Positions 15,001-21,094 of a stretch of 64,000 bases of DNA are shown piece by piece. The stretch's first letter is position 1. Every line of letters begins with the position of its first letter. The notes beneath the pieces are model-generated. The model was given only the letters and a program-made list of their open reading frames with translations, did not search any database and was not told where the DNA came from. The DNA lies in NCBI RefSeq assembly GCF_001305675.1, contig NZ_CP011853.1, forward strand, positions 3,348,001-3,412,000. The letters are read 5' to 3'. Both the position numbers and the translations under genes were made by a program. This DNA is from Gordonia phthalatica. Lineage in GTDB: Bacteria > Actinomycetota > Actinomycetes > Mycobacteriales > Mycobacteriaceae.

Positions 15001-18000
15001 AATGCGCTCTGCGACCAAGTCGGCGATCGACGTTGTGGTCAGGTCCACGACTGCTCCGCGGCCGTATCGCAGCGCTGTGGTCTGTTCGTCGTCCGATGCC
15101 AACGCGACGGCGCCGACAGCAGTCTCCGGCGCGGTGGTGAACGCATCCAGCAGTCTGACGAACCGCTCGGCGAATCGCTCGATCGTCTCCGGATCGAACA
15201 GATCCGTGGCATACCGAACAGACGCAGTCCAGTCCGTCTCGCCCGAGAACACTGCGATCGTCAGATCCCGATGAGCGGCCGCCAACTCCGCGTCCGACAC
15301 CTCCTCGATGACCAGATCCGCGACCTCGACCGTCCGCTTCTGCGCAGAAGCGGACGGATCGAACGACAACATCACCTGGGCCAGCGCAGCGAATGCTTCC
15401 GACCGCACCGGATTCACCGCATCCACCACAGCCTCGAAGGGAACATCGGCATGCGAGAACGCATCCAGATCCACCCGCCGAACCCGCTCCACCAAGCTCG
15501 AGAACGACTCATTCGCATCCGTGGTCGTCCGCAGCACCAACGTGTTGACGAACATGCCCACCAACGGATCGAGCACTTCCTGCCCACGACCGGCCACCGG
15601 TGTCGCCACAGCGATGTCGTCTGTCGCCGTCAAACCCGCCAGCGTCACCGCCAGTGCCGCGTGCAACACCATGAACGGCGTCGCGCCCGTCATCCGCGCC
15701 ACATCCTCGACCCGCGACGCCACCTCCGCCGGAATCCGGAAGGCAGACTCGGCGCCGCGATGAGACGCGACCGCCGGGCGCGGCCGATCCGCGGGCAACT
15801 CCAGAACGTCGGGAAGATCAGCAAGCTGCGAGCGCCAGTAATCCAACTGCCGCGCCACAACCGAGTCCGGCTGATCCGGTCCGCCCAGCACCTCGTGCTG
15901 CCAGATCGCGAAGTCAGCGAACTGTACCGGCAACGGCGAGAACGACGGTGCGCTACCGCTCGTTCGTGCCAGATACGCGACAGTGAGATCGGTGATCAAC
16001 GGCAGCATCGACTCACCGTCGGCCGCGATGTGATGCACCACCACCGCGAGCACATGCGAACGGGTATCCGCCGGATCCGTCCACACGCGTACACGGATCG
16101 GCCCCTGTACCGCGACGTCGAATCCCTCCATCACCGCAGCGATCAACGCATCCTGCGACTCGCAGACATCCCACACGTCGTCGTCCAACGGCTTCCCCGC
16201 CGGCGCGACCACCTGCATCGGAACACCGTCGACCGACGGATACGTCGTTCGCAGGACCTCATGGCGATCGATGACATCGGCCACCGCTCGACCCAACGCC
16301 GCGACATCCAGAACGCCGGTCAACCGCAGCACACCGGGAATGTTGTACGCGGCATTCCTCGGTTCGAACTGGTTGATGAACCACATCCGCTGCTGTGCGA
16401 ACGACAACGGAATCCGGTCCGGACGCGGCACTACCGCCGTAATCGGTGCCAGGGCTCCACTGCCGACCACGACGGTCGCCGCCAACTCACGCACCGACGG
16501 CGCCTCGAACAGGTCCCGCACGGACACGTCGGCATCGAGCGCCGCGGACACCCGCGCGGCGACGCGCGTCGCCGCCAGCGAGTTGCCGCCGAGATCGAAG
16601 AACGACTCGACGACGGACGCCTCGTCGAGGCCGAGCACCTCGGCGAACACGGCTGCGATCGTGGCCTCGGTGTCGTTCGCCGGTGGCACATACGCAACTT
16701 CGGCGATCTCGGCGGCCGGCAGCCTGCGTCGATCCACCTTGCCGGAACTGTTCAACGGCATCTCGTCCAACGGCATCCACACCGTCGGGCGCATGTACTC
16801 CGGGAGCCGGGTGGCGATGTCGGCCTTGATCAGTTCCAGATCGATCTCACCCGACACGTAGCCGACGAGATGCTCGCCCGCCGCGAGCGTCGAGACCGCA
16901 GCGGCGGCATGGACCACGCCCGGTGCTGCGGCGAGCACCGCTTCCACCTCACCCAGTTCAAGGCGCTGACCGCGGAGCTTCACCTGGAAGTCGGTGCGGC
17001 CGAGGTACTCGATCTGACCGTCGGACGTCCAGCGAACGGCGTCGCCCGTGCGGTAGAGACGTTGCCCCGCCGTTCCGAAGGGGTCGGCGACGAACCGGTC
17101 GGCCGTCAGGTCCGGGCGGGATGCGTACCCGCGCGCCAGCTGGAGGCCGCCGAGGTACAGCTCGCCGGGCACGCCGACGGGCACCATCTGCAGAGCCGCG
17201 TCGAGGACGACGGCGGAGACGTTCGGAACGGGTACGCCGATCGGCACCCTGGTGTCGCCGCGCCGGACCTCGTAGGCGGTGACGTCGACGGCGGCCTCGG
17301 TGGGGCCGTACAGGTTGATCAGTCGGACGTCCGGCAGCGCGCCCAGCACCGACTGGGCCAGCGCACTCGGCAGCGCCTCGCCGGAAGTGATGACGTAATC
17401 GAGTTTCGTCAGCGTCCCGACGCGGGCACCGAGGACGCCCTCAAAAGCAGCGAGCATGGACGGGACGAAGTGGATGGTGTCGACCTCGTGGTCTGCGACG
17501 ATGCGAGCCAGGTACTCCGGGTCACCGTGCCGGTCGGGTTCGGCGACGACCAGTCGGGCTCCGACGATGAACGGGAGGAACAGTTCCCACACCGACACGT
17601 CGAAGGTGATCGGGGTCTTCTGCAGGAAGACGTTGTCGGCGGTGAGGTCGTACCAGTCGCGCATCCACTCGAGACGATTCGCGACCGCCGCATGACTGAC
17701 GGTGACGCCCTTGGGCCGTCCGGTGGATCCGGATGTGAACAGCGTGTACAGGGCGTTGTCGGGGTGAAGCGGCGCCCGCCGTTCGGCGTCGGTGATCGGA
17801 GCGATGGTGACATCGACCTCGCCGGCGGCGTCCACATCGACCACAGCCACCGAGGCGGCGAGTCCGGTGAGCGGGGCATCAGCACGCTGGAGCACCACCT
17901 GTGCGGCCGACGTCGCGAGCATGTACTCGATGCGATCGACGGGTGCCTGCGGATCGACGGGCACATACTGTCCGCCGGCCGCGACCACCGCGTGAATCGC

Positions 18001-18186
18001 CACCATCATCTCGACGGATCGATCGATGCACACCGCGACCGCGACGTCGGGCCCCACCCCGAGGTCGATCAGGCGCCGGGCCAGAGTCGCCACACGTGCG
18101 GAGAACTCCTGGTAGCCGACCTCGCGTTCACCGAAGACCAGGGCTACCTGGTCGGCTTCGCCGGCTACCCGAACAATCTCAGACAC
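1..18186 (-). CDS. Giant non-ribosomal peptide synthetase NRPS3 (3' end beyond the left edge)
   Basis: The reading frame is open from a GTG at 18186 to position 1 (6062 codons), with no stop. The GTG follows an AAGGAG 9 nt upstream. Domain order, with landmark positions: A1 from the first residues (FDVSVWEL near 17600, YGPTEAAV near 17310), T1 (DLGGNS near 16585), C (HHIAADGES near 16020), A2, T2 (near 13405), C (HHIATDGES near 12840), A3, T3 (near 10180), C (near 9615), A4, T4 (GGDSI near 6990), epimerase (HHLGIDAVSW near 6410), D-type C (NHHIILDG near 4950), A5, T5 (near 2375), C (near 1820) and a partial A6 cut at its TTGEA motif. It builds and extends a peptide on phosphopantetheine arms in the cytoplasm. 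It has no N-terminal C domain, because the C domain for A1 sits at the end of NRPS2. A1 pocket residues read by eye resemble serine activators. The product is unknown. Confidence 0.93.
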   Translation of the reverse strand, partial: MSEIVRVAGEADQVALVFGEREVGYQEFSARVATLARRLIDLGVGPDVAVAVCIDRSVEMMVAIHAVVAAGGQYVPVDPQAPVDRIEYMLATSAAQVVLQRADAPLTGLAASVAVVDVDAAGEVDVTIAPITDAERRAPLHPDNALYTLFTSGSTGRPKGVTVSHAAVANRLEWMRDWYDLTADNVFLQKTPITFDVSVWELFLPFIVGARLVVAEPDRHGDPEYLARIVADHEVDTIHFVPSMLAAFEGVLGARVGTLTKLDYVITSGEALPSALAQSVLGALPDVRLINLYGPTEAAVDVTAYEVRRGDTRVPIGVPVPNVSAVVLDAALQMVPVGVPGELYLGGLQLARGYASRPDLTADRFVADPFGTAGQRLYRTGDAVRWTSDGQIEYLGRTDFQVKLRGQRLELGEVEAVLAAAPGVVHAAAAVSTLAAGEHLVGYVSGEIDLELIKADIATRLPEYMRPTVWMPLDEMPLNSSGKVDRRRLPAAEIAEVAYVPPANDTEATIAAVFAEVLGLDEASVVESFFDLGGNSLAATRVAARVSAALDADVSVRDLFEAPSVRELAATVVVGSGALAPITAVVPRPDRIPLSFAQQRMWFINQFEPRNAAYNIPGVLRLTGVLDVAALGRAVADVIDRHEVLRTTYPSVDGVPMQVVAPAGKPLDDDVWDVCESQDALIAAVMEGFDVAVQGPIRVRVWTDPADTRSHVLAVVVHHIAADGESMLPLITDLTVAYLARTSGSAPSFSPLPVQFADFAIWQHEVLGGPDQPDSVVARQLDYWRSQLADLPDVLELPADRPRPAVASHRGAESAFRIPAEVASRVEDVARMTGATPFMVLHAALAVTLAGLTATDDIAVATPVAGRGQEVLDPLVGMFVNTLVLRTTTDANESFSSLVERVRRVDLDAFSHADVPFEAVVDAVNPVRSEAFAALAQVMLSFDPSASAQKRTVEVADLVIEEVSDAELAAAHRDLTIAVFSGETDWTASVRYATDLFDPETIERFAERFVRLLDAFTTAPETAVGAVALASDDEQTTALRYGRGAVVDLTTTSIADLVAERITAMPNANALSFEGRLVSYSEFGARVAELARDLIGVGVGPEVPVAVCIDRSVEMVVALHAVVTAGGQYVPIDTDAPADRAAFMVEASGAEIVLIAAGTDPAPVADLDSLTKRIEVSCAGSFDATVRPITDADRRGPITPDTAAYTLFTSGSTGLPKGVTVPHRAVVNLLSWLENVFGAAEGQSILLKAPYTFDASVVELFWSLAGGATAVVASPDGHRDPAYLRRLIRDSGVTSVQFVPSMLAVFLEGLDADDPALTSLTHVLTGGEAVSAAVLDRARDVIPGAVLVNKYGPTETTVDVTAFPVPVGAEVVPIGSTVANTDAFVLDGRLGLVPVGVPGELYVGGAQLARGYAARADLTAERFIADPFGEPGARLYRTGDVVRWNGDGQLEYLGRSDFQVKLRGQRIELGEIESAMASAPDVVHAAAAVVEGPGGTEHLVGYFAPSSVDVESVRAVVEGMLPSYMVPSVWTALDEVLLNSAGKLDRKRLPAPEFVGGTAEYVAPSSSDEQSVAEVFADLLGRDHVSVVESFFDLGGNSLLAMRLAARATSALGVSVSVREVFDAPSVRELAATVAGNAVALAPITAVDPRPDRIPLSFAQQRMWFINQIDPTSAAYNIPAALRLTGDLDLEALHAAVVDVVTRHEILRTTFPSAEGSPHQKIGRASMIAAKLDWDVVDDLAELQEAATTGFDVTKQWPIRVRVWQAGENDHVFAVVIHHIATDGESMTPLITDMVTAYSAHLQDRTPTFAPMPVQFADYAIWQHSVLGSPDDAESVSGKQLEYWRENLTGLPELVELPADRTRPAVASQRGAQLPFEIPADLAARIGEYAGATGTTQFMVLHSALAVLVSRLTGVDDIAIGTPIAGRGHRVLDPLIGMFVNTLILRTSIDGEGSFDDLVAQARTTDLQAFANADVAFEMVVDALDVGRSQAYSPLSQVWLTLNQSDLPELAGANLAAGEIAGLTVEPVATGEVAAKTDLVVAVGVVDSGPWHGSLIYATDLFDEATVQTFADQLIAVLTATLADPTASVGDIALGVAGGRSTTPRPPAARPLAAKTIVSSDAVVSGGAADEPLTMGEIFAQSALAWGPRQAVVDASGGSLTYQQLDEQSNRLARLLIGRGIGPESVVGISMGRSTALLTAIAAVAKTGAGFVPVDPEYPAERRRAMFLDSDAPLCLTMSGVEQPDDVDLDLIALDDPVFVEEIGGVSSAPITDVERTGPVRPDTVAYVIFTSGSTGRPKGVAVTNWGVHTFGRELVRRSGADEYTRMLGFTSPSFDASVLEYLVATISGGTLVFRPDDAVGGQPLQDFLTRQAVSHMFLTPTVLATLDPALVPTVRMVFVGGEAISQALKDQWAQFRRIQNFYGPTEATVALTGSQPMAIGEPVTLGSTLAGIGLAVLDARLRPVPAGAVGELYAMGGALARGYLKRPGQTSSTFVANPFGTPGDLMYRTGDLVRWRSAADGTPVLEYSGRADDQVKLRGLRIELGEIESVFTDSPAVKSAVVVGVGGSVATALAAYVVPAPGADLDIAELKRFAGERLPAYMVPASVMVLDALPFTAVGKLDKDALPEPVIEEGEYIAPLPGAESAVADVFADALGLDRVSVTDSYFDLGGNSLSATKVAARVGEVLGVDVSLRDVFEAPSVRELVAAVGGRDAGAAPIVAVDPRPATVPLSFAQQRMWVLNRLDPESAAYNVPVVLTLTGAVDLDVLRAAVVDVVARHEVLRTTFPESGTGASQRIWGVDEVSTYLDWSVLDSSDAVVADLLRGFDLTTEFPIRVRLTRVDAETTLFAVVMHHIAADGESTGPLLTDVLTAYAARAAGDEPQFGDMPVQFADFAIWQHEVLGAPDDADSVVGRQLAYWRTRLAGLPDVLTLPTDRPRPQVATSNGGRVSFTIPAEIASTAVEVAAAHDVTPFMVVHAALSVLLARLSGTDDIAVVTPTAGRGQRVLEPVVGMFVNSLVLRAQVEPDMSFESLLTQVRGGDLDAYAHADVPFESVVDALDPVRSQAFEPLAQVMLSFNPGASLDGVQMELGDLTIAPVERPDVVAQRDLTMTVSQSDADWSGELTYAADLFDESTADRMAQTFVRLLGDLVAAPDRAVGDASLLTEAATREVLAASAGETTAVPQVTLPEAIAAQVRRSPKRIALWADGRELTYREFAARVDALARDLIALGVAPETAVGVCIDRSVEMVVAIHAVLTAGGQYVPIDVETPHDRVAYMLETAGVGTVLIAAGDAPSAMTDLPGVGPTLVTVDCSGEVDPETDPVGDADRIAPLTPDNAAYTLFTSGSTGRPKGVTVSHRSVVNRLAWGYGTFGWSRGDRIILKTPFTFDVSVPELFGPLMSGATIVVARAGGHADPDYLVELLEESAATSVHFVPSMLSVFLDVVEPERLAQLTRLKWLFASGEALPAAVVAKAHAAWPHVGIHNLFGPTEAAVEVTWADVSDAPRVVTIGAPVWNTSALILDARLRPVPVGVPGELYLGGVQVARGYAARPGLSAERFVADPYGPAGARLYRTGDLVRWAVDGQIEYLGRTDFQVKLRGQRIELGEIESVLAGAPGVVKAAVSVVVAPSGGEHLAAFVSPATVDVSTITAVVEQALPPYMVPSVWTVVDDLVLNSAGKIDRRALPAPDFGSAATTYVAPSGELEEQLATSIAALLGIEQVSVTESFFAMGGDSIMSIQLASAMRAAGHALSPREIFEHKTVRALARVIAESGEALPDLPELPGGAVGPVALPPVVSWMLEYSDTPADFADFSQSNVLLAPEGLTSESLRDVLATVVAAHPMLTAQLTHDDDGVWRLAAGAPFDPVSAVTEAASAHRAGSPEFDADLVAAHADAASRLDPAFGRLVQVALVTDPDGAGRIVVVIHHLGIDAVSWRVVIEDLVTVWAQREAGHPERVRDTTTSQRAWADALAAQDRSGELDYWLQRVPEQSTDLGVRLERERDRMRTMTSVGSLVGATVTEALLTTVPETYGGNVNDVLLAGLARAVRSWQTARGIADTAPVSVLLEGHGRYEEVLASGAHPVRADLSRSVGWFTTIAPMSVDPAADVVHAVKSAKEERLSQPDSGIGFGLLRYGVQTDLSARPMPPIVFNYFGAGSAASGDANDAAPLPFMPAGGPGFSPSPNGGMALQALLTVSVSGRVIDGERRLAMSIMFGEHTFGDDDMTELLDLWSEELTAIAASGPDVGLSPSDVPGSGVTQDDLDRLAERYPAATVLPLSPLQGGLFFQSQLAAQVQDAVDVYVAQVSVTLGAGVDDDRLRAAIEKVVAHHSALRSGFAATGSGAVVSLVFEEVTLPWTVVDLGQASEDDAAARMAELAHEQRVTPFDLATAPLMRFMLVRHGELATLVVTNHHIILDGWSGPLVLADIMAAYTTGAPYTPATDFSVYLDRIGRQDKAASLDAWRSVLAPVTEPTLVAAARGDAIEVLSRDERVLIDAATTVRLQNAARSLGVTVATVTQFVWAVLLSRLTESRVVTFGETVSGRPADLDGVEAMVGLFINTLPAVVDVDPEATIGEVLRRLQDDKVRVLDHQHLALPEILAVAGHGVLFDTLTVHESYPVDTDSLSQVDAGDDGLDMRGVTGQDFTHYPLNLGTQLAGDRLSMKIKYLPEVFTREQVDIFLRVIQRVLDQVAESVDTRIGEIALFDETMAAQVRQWSQPEAPADGPATAMDLLLSRARTTPESIALVAGDRQVSYGELGSRVSASARAMIAAGVGPDVAVAIAVPRSVEMMVAIYAVMATGGQYVPIDVAAPTDRVDYMLETSGAVLMLVSAASQDTQAVAAARARGIEITVVDASSDTDPTPLLESTERLGQAGPDNAAYTIFTSGSTGRPKGVTVSNRALMTESMADKGYYGFRSSDVFLQVLEYTFDPSVLEFVRPLMSGGRLVLLEPGTHRDPFVIKDAVASNGVTCAIVVPSMLAVMTEVLAGEDPAWVATLRHLNTGGEALPHAVAEAVVTLWPTAQLHNQYGPTETTIFSTVETYQPGARRVTIGTPIAGSQTYVLDHRLQMVPAGVPGELYIGGRQVARGYARQSGLTSERFVADPFGAPGSRLYRTGDLVRWTTDGEIEYLGRTDFQVKLRGQRLELGEVEASLAAAPGVVHAAATVATSPAGAEHLVAFVSPGTVDVETVRSAVAQRLPAFMVPTVWTVVDDLVLNTAGKIDRRALPAPDFAGTETEYVAPAGERETVIASLFADLVGLDRVSVTDSFFDLGGNSLSAMRLAARIASALQTQVGVRDLFLAPTVRELAALIVGRGEALAPVTAVVPRPERLPLSFAQQRMWFINQFDAQSPAYNIPAVLRLRGPLDVGALRAAMVDVVVRHEVLRTVFPAVDGEAVAQIAGADVVADQLDWRIVADQDAVLSAVQAGFDVTAQWPMRVRLLPVSPDEHVLALVLHHIAADGESLAPLVTDLVTAYAARSAGAEPQFTPLEVQFVDFALWQHRVLGAADDQQSPLGRQLSFWTERLAGLPDVSALPTDRPRPPVASQRGSRVSFSIPSDVVDAAHTLATAHAATPFMVFHAALAALLSRLSGSDDIAIGTSVAGRGQAVLDPLVGMFVNTLVLRTAVDASSSFDGLLDAVRVGDLDAFANADLPFEVLVDALNPVRSEAFAPLAQILLFFNERSVDTGSASSSADALTVEPVSAPVGTARADLTFEVSVGARDEEWVVSVEYATDLFDASTIESFGSRLVTMMTEVTAQPSLIVGDVDVLGADEDGIAALERGASIAVDAETVADAVADQIARTPHAVALRYEGREVTYAEFGARVNELARRLIAAGVGPETAVAVIIDRSVEMMVAIHAVVTAGGQYVPVDVEAPAERVEYMLETAGVRVILTAGGTVSTGQGEVTVIEVDTDHPVDVGSPVTDAERLSPLRPDHAVYTLFTSGSTGRPKGVTLTHEAVVNRLRWGLDELPIDRTDVVLQKTPYTFDCSVPELFAPLTVGAELVVLKAGGHIDPLYVAEVIEESRATMVHFVPSMLSVFCEIVGTERIAAMSSLRIVSTTGEA

Positions 18187-18195
18187 TATGCAATG

Positions 18196-18201
18196 CTCCT
18201 T
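18196..18201 (-). promoter_or_regulatory. Ribosome binding site deciding the NRPS3 GTG start
   Basis: On the minus strand AAGGAG ends 9 nt before the GTG at 18186. An in-frame stop lies just upstream of that GTG, so it is the first usable start. This supports a synthetase that begins directly with an A domain. Confidence 0.6.
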
Positions 18202-18247
18202 CGTACCCATGCTTCAGCCAGCGACGAGCGCTGACCCGCCAGATCTA

Positions 18248-18266
18248 TCATCGCCTATGGCGATGA
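18248..18266. repeat. Perfect 19-bp palindrome between NRPS2 and NRPS3
   Basis: Arms TCATCGCC and GGCGATGA flank a TAT loop, 1 bp beyond the NRPS2 stop codon and inside the 81-bp gap before NRPS3. It could form an RNA hairpin in the intercistronic region or bind a dimeric regulator. No T-run follows, so a strong intrinsic terminator is unlikely. Confidence 0.5.
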
Positions 18267-18267
18267 G

Positions 18268-19824
18268 TCAGTTACCGTCATCCTTCGAACGAAGGACTTG
18301 GGAGGCGTCGGTGATCCGCCTCCGCTCCACAACCATCTCGGCACCTGCCGACCAATCCGCCAACCGTTCCCGTTCCCCATCGTCCAGGAGTCCGACGAGT
18401 CCGACGGCACCGTCGGTGTCCTCGGTCAGCCGATCCAGAAGGATGACGAGGCGACGCGCGAACACCGCCATCGTCGATTCGTCGAACAAGTCGGTGGCGT
18501 AGACCAGTGACCCGGTCCATGCTCCGCCGTGGACTGCCTCGAGATTGACCGACAGGTCGCGCTGAGCGAAGACCGCCGGTGCCTCCAGCGGCCGCACCGA
18601 GATGTCGCCGACGGTCACTGATTCATCCGCCGTCGTGTCCGCCATCGTGTGCACGAGCGTCAGCATCACCTGCGCGAGCGGCGCGAACGCCTGCGAGCGT
18701 GCCGTCGCCACCGCGTCGACCACCGCTTCGAACGGCACATCCGCCGTCGCGAAGGCTTCGAGGTCGACCCGTCGAACCTGATCCAGCAGATCCGTGAAGG
18801 TGGTGAACGTCCCCACCTTCGTGCGCAGCACCAGGGTGTTGACGAACATGCCGACCATCGGGTCGAGCACGCGGTCGCCGCGACCGGCGATCGGCGTCGC
18901 GACCGCGATGTCGTCCGTCGCGCTCAGACGAGCGAGCAACACCGACAGCGCGGCGTGGACCACCATGAACGCAGTGACGCCCGAGTCTGCGGCCACCTGC
19001 TCGATCCGCGCCGACACGTCGCGGGGGATCTCGAAGGGGTACGCCGCGCCGGTAGGCGAGGCCACCAGCGGTCGGGGTCGATCTGCGGGGAGTTCCAGGA
19101 CGTCCGGGAGGTCCGCGAGCTGTTCGGCCCAGTACCCGAGTTGCCGACCTGCGACGGACGACTCGTTCTTCGGGTCGCCGAGCACCTCGTGCTGCCACAC
19201 CGCGTAATCGGCGAACTGCACCTCCATCGGCGCGAACTGCGGCGTCGCGCCTGCAGCGCGTGCGGCGTACGCGGTCACCAGATCACTGATCAACGGGCGC
19301 ATGGACTCGCCATCGCCTGCGATGTGGTGGATGACGGCGAGCAGGACCCATTCGGTGTCGGCCTCGCGGAAGAGACGGACGCGGAACGCAGCCTCCCGAG
19401 CGACGTCGAAGCCGCGGCTCGCGGCGTCGGCGAGCTCAGCGGCCGACTCGACGACACCCCAGTCGAGGTGCTCCCGAGCCCACTCGATGTCGTGGATCTC
19501 CTGCCTCGGTTCACCGTCCGCAGACGGGAACGTGGTTCGGAGGATCTCATGCCTCTGCATGACGTCCTCGGCTGCGGCACGCAAGACCACCGGGTCGAGG
19601 TCGCCGGTCAGACGCACTCCGACCGGAATGTTGTAGGTGGCCGCTGCCGGGTCGAACTGGTTGATGAACCACATGCGCTGCTGCGCGAACGACAGCGGAA
19701 TCCGATCCGGACGCGGCTCGACGGCGGTGATCGGAGCCAACGCGGCCGCTACCGGCGACAACCGCCCCCGCCAACGCCCGCACCGACGGCGCCTCGAACA
19801 GGTCCCGAACGGACACCTCGACAC
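18268..19824 (-). CDS. C-terminal part of NRPS2 (condensation domain), separated by frameshifts
   Basis: This open frame carries the last condensation domain of NRPS2. NRPS homology begins near 19743 with LAPITAVEPRPD and MWFINQFDP. The catalytic motif is HHIAGDGES (near 19320), followed by VGMFVNTLVLRT and YATDLFDES. The protein ends about 35 residues after the C domain, with no A or T domain following. It should pass the growing chain to the A1-T1 unit that opens NRPS3, in trans. The residues before LAPITAV are out of frame with the preceding T domain because of an insertion near 19744. This is not a separate gene: removing four inserted bases joins it to 21077-32947. A real truncation cannot be excluded from sequence alone. 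Confidence 0.8.
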   Translation of the reverse strand: MSRCPFGTCSRRRRCGRWRGRLSPVAAALAPITAVEPRPDRIPLSFAQQRMWFINQFDPAAATYNIPVGVRLTGDLDPVVLRAAAEDVMQRHEILRTTFPSADGEPRQEIHDIEWAREHLDWGVVESAAELADAASRGFDVAREAAFRVRLFREADTEWVLLAVIHHIAGDGESMRPLISDLVTAYAARAAGATPQFAPMEVQFADYAVWQHEVLGDPKNESSVAGRQLGYWAEQLADLPDVLELPADRPRPLVASPTGAAYPFEIPRDVSARIEQVAADSGVTAFMVVHAALSVLLARLSATDDIAVATPIAGRGDRVLDPMVGMFVNTLVLRTKVGTFTTFTDLLDQVRRVDLEAFATADVPFEAVVDAVATARSQAFAPLAQVMLTLVHTMADTTADESVTVGDISVRPLEAPAVFAQRDLSVNLEAVHGGAWTGSLVYATDLFDESTMAVFARRLVILLDRLTEDTDGAVGLVGLLDDGERERLADWSAGAEMVVERRRITDASQVLRSKDDGN

Positions 19825-21094
19825 CGAGCGCCTCCGCAGCGCGCGCCGCCAACCGCATCGCGGACAGCGAGTTGCCGCCGAGGTCGAAAAACGACTCGAC
19901 GACCGACACCTGCTCCACGCCGAGCAACGTCGGCGAACACCTGTGCCAGCGCTTCCTCGTCGGCGGACTCGGGAGCGACGAACTCCGCGGCCACCGCCGC
20001 GAAATCCGGTGCGGGCAGGGCCTTGCGGTCCAGCTTGCCCGCACTATTGAGAGCGATGTCGTCCAGCACCATCCACACCGAGGGCACCATGTAGCCCGGC
20101 AGGGACTCACGTGCCGCGGTCTTCACCGCTTCCAGGTCGATCTCGTCGCCCGCTCCGGACAGGTAGCCGACCAGGTGCTGCGACCCGCCCGGACCGTCGG
20201 CGACGGTCGCGGCCGCGTGCACCACACCCGGTGCCGCCGGCCAGGACCGACTCGATCTCGCCGAGTTCGATGCGCTGACCGCGCAGCTTCACCTGGAAGT
20301 CAGTGCGTCCGAGATACTCGATGCCGCCGCCGGCAAGCCGTCGCACCAGGTCGCCGGATCGGTACAGGCGTGCGCCGGGTGCGCCGAACGGGTCGGCGAT
20401 GAACCGGTCCGCGGTCAGATCCGGACGCGCAGCATAACCACGCGCCAACTGCACACCGCCCAGATACAACTCACCGGCGACCCCCTCGGGCACCCGATGC
20501 AGACGACTGTCCAGCACGACCGACGAGCTGTTCCACATCGGAACACCCACCGCCACCGACGACGCCGACGAATCGATCTTCTCGATCTTCTCGTAGGTGA
20601 TCTCCACCGCGGCCTCCGTCGGGCCGTACAGGTTGTAGAACAGCACCTGCGGCAACGCCGCACGCAACTCCGCCGCGACCGCAGGCGGCAACGCCTCACC
20701 GGTACACGACACGATCCGCACCGACGTCAACGCCGCAATCCGCTCCCGACCGACGACCTCGCAGAACACCGACAGCATCGACGGCACGAAGTGCACCATC
20801 GTCGCCCCGGTCCGCGCGATCTCCTCGGCGACGAACACCGGCTCCAGATGCCCACCATCACGCAGCACCGTCATCCGCGCACCCACCATCAACGGCGCGA
20901 ACAACTCCGGAACCGAAACATCGAACGTCGCCGGCGTCTTCAACATCACCGTGTCCGACGCATCGATCGGCAACTCGTCCAGACCCCACCACAACCGGTT
21001 CAACACCGCCGCATGCGACAACGTCACACCCTTCGGGCGTCCCGTCGACCCCGACGTGAACAACGTGTAGACCGCATCATCGCCCCGCAACGGC
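19744..21094 (-). pseudogene. Frameshifted A-T segment of NRPS2 (four single-base insertions)
   Basis: Coding continues through three different frames. From 21093 the A domain resumes (YTLFTSGSTG, TFDVSVPEL, YGPTEAAVEI, YLGRTDFQVK). Near 20235 the frame shifts and continues as VVHAAATVADGPGG. Near 19925 it shifts again into GVEQVSVVESFFDLGGNS, the carrier-protein motif with its phosphopantetheine serine. Near 19744 it shifts into the final C domain. Each break is explained by one extra base next to an identical base, at 21094/21095, 20234/20235, 19925/19926 and 19744/19745. Removing the four gives 18268-32947 as exactly 4892 codons. Sequencing or assembly error in a repetitive region is the likeliest cause; a genuinely inactivated module is the alternative. 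Confidence 0.8.

Noticed and set aside
322..18266. Very long plus-strand open frames over the NRPS3 region
   Set aside because: They encode Arg/His/Asp-rich sequence with no family features and lie antisense to clear NRPS domains; they are a by-product of high GC and codon bias.
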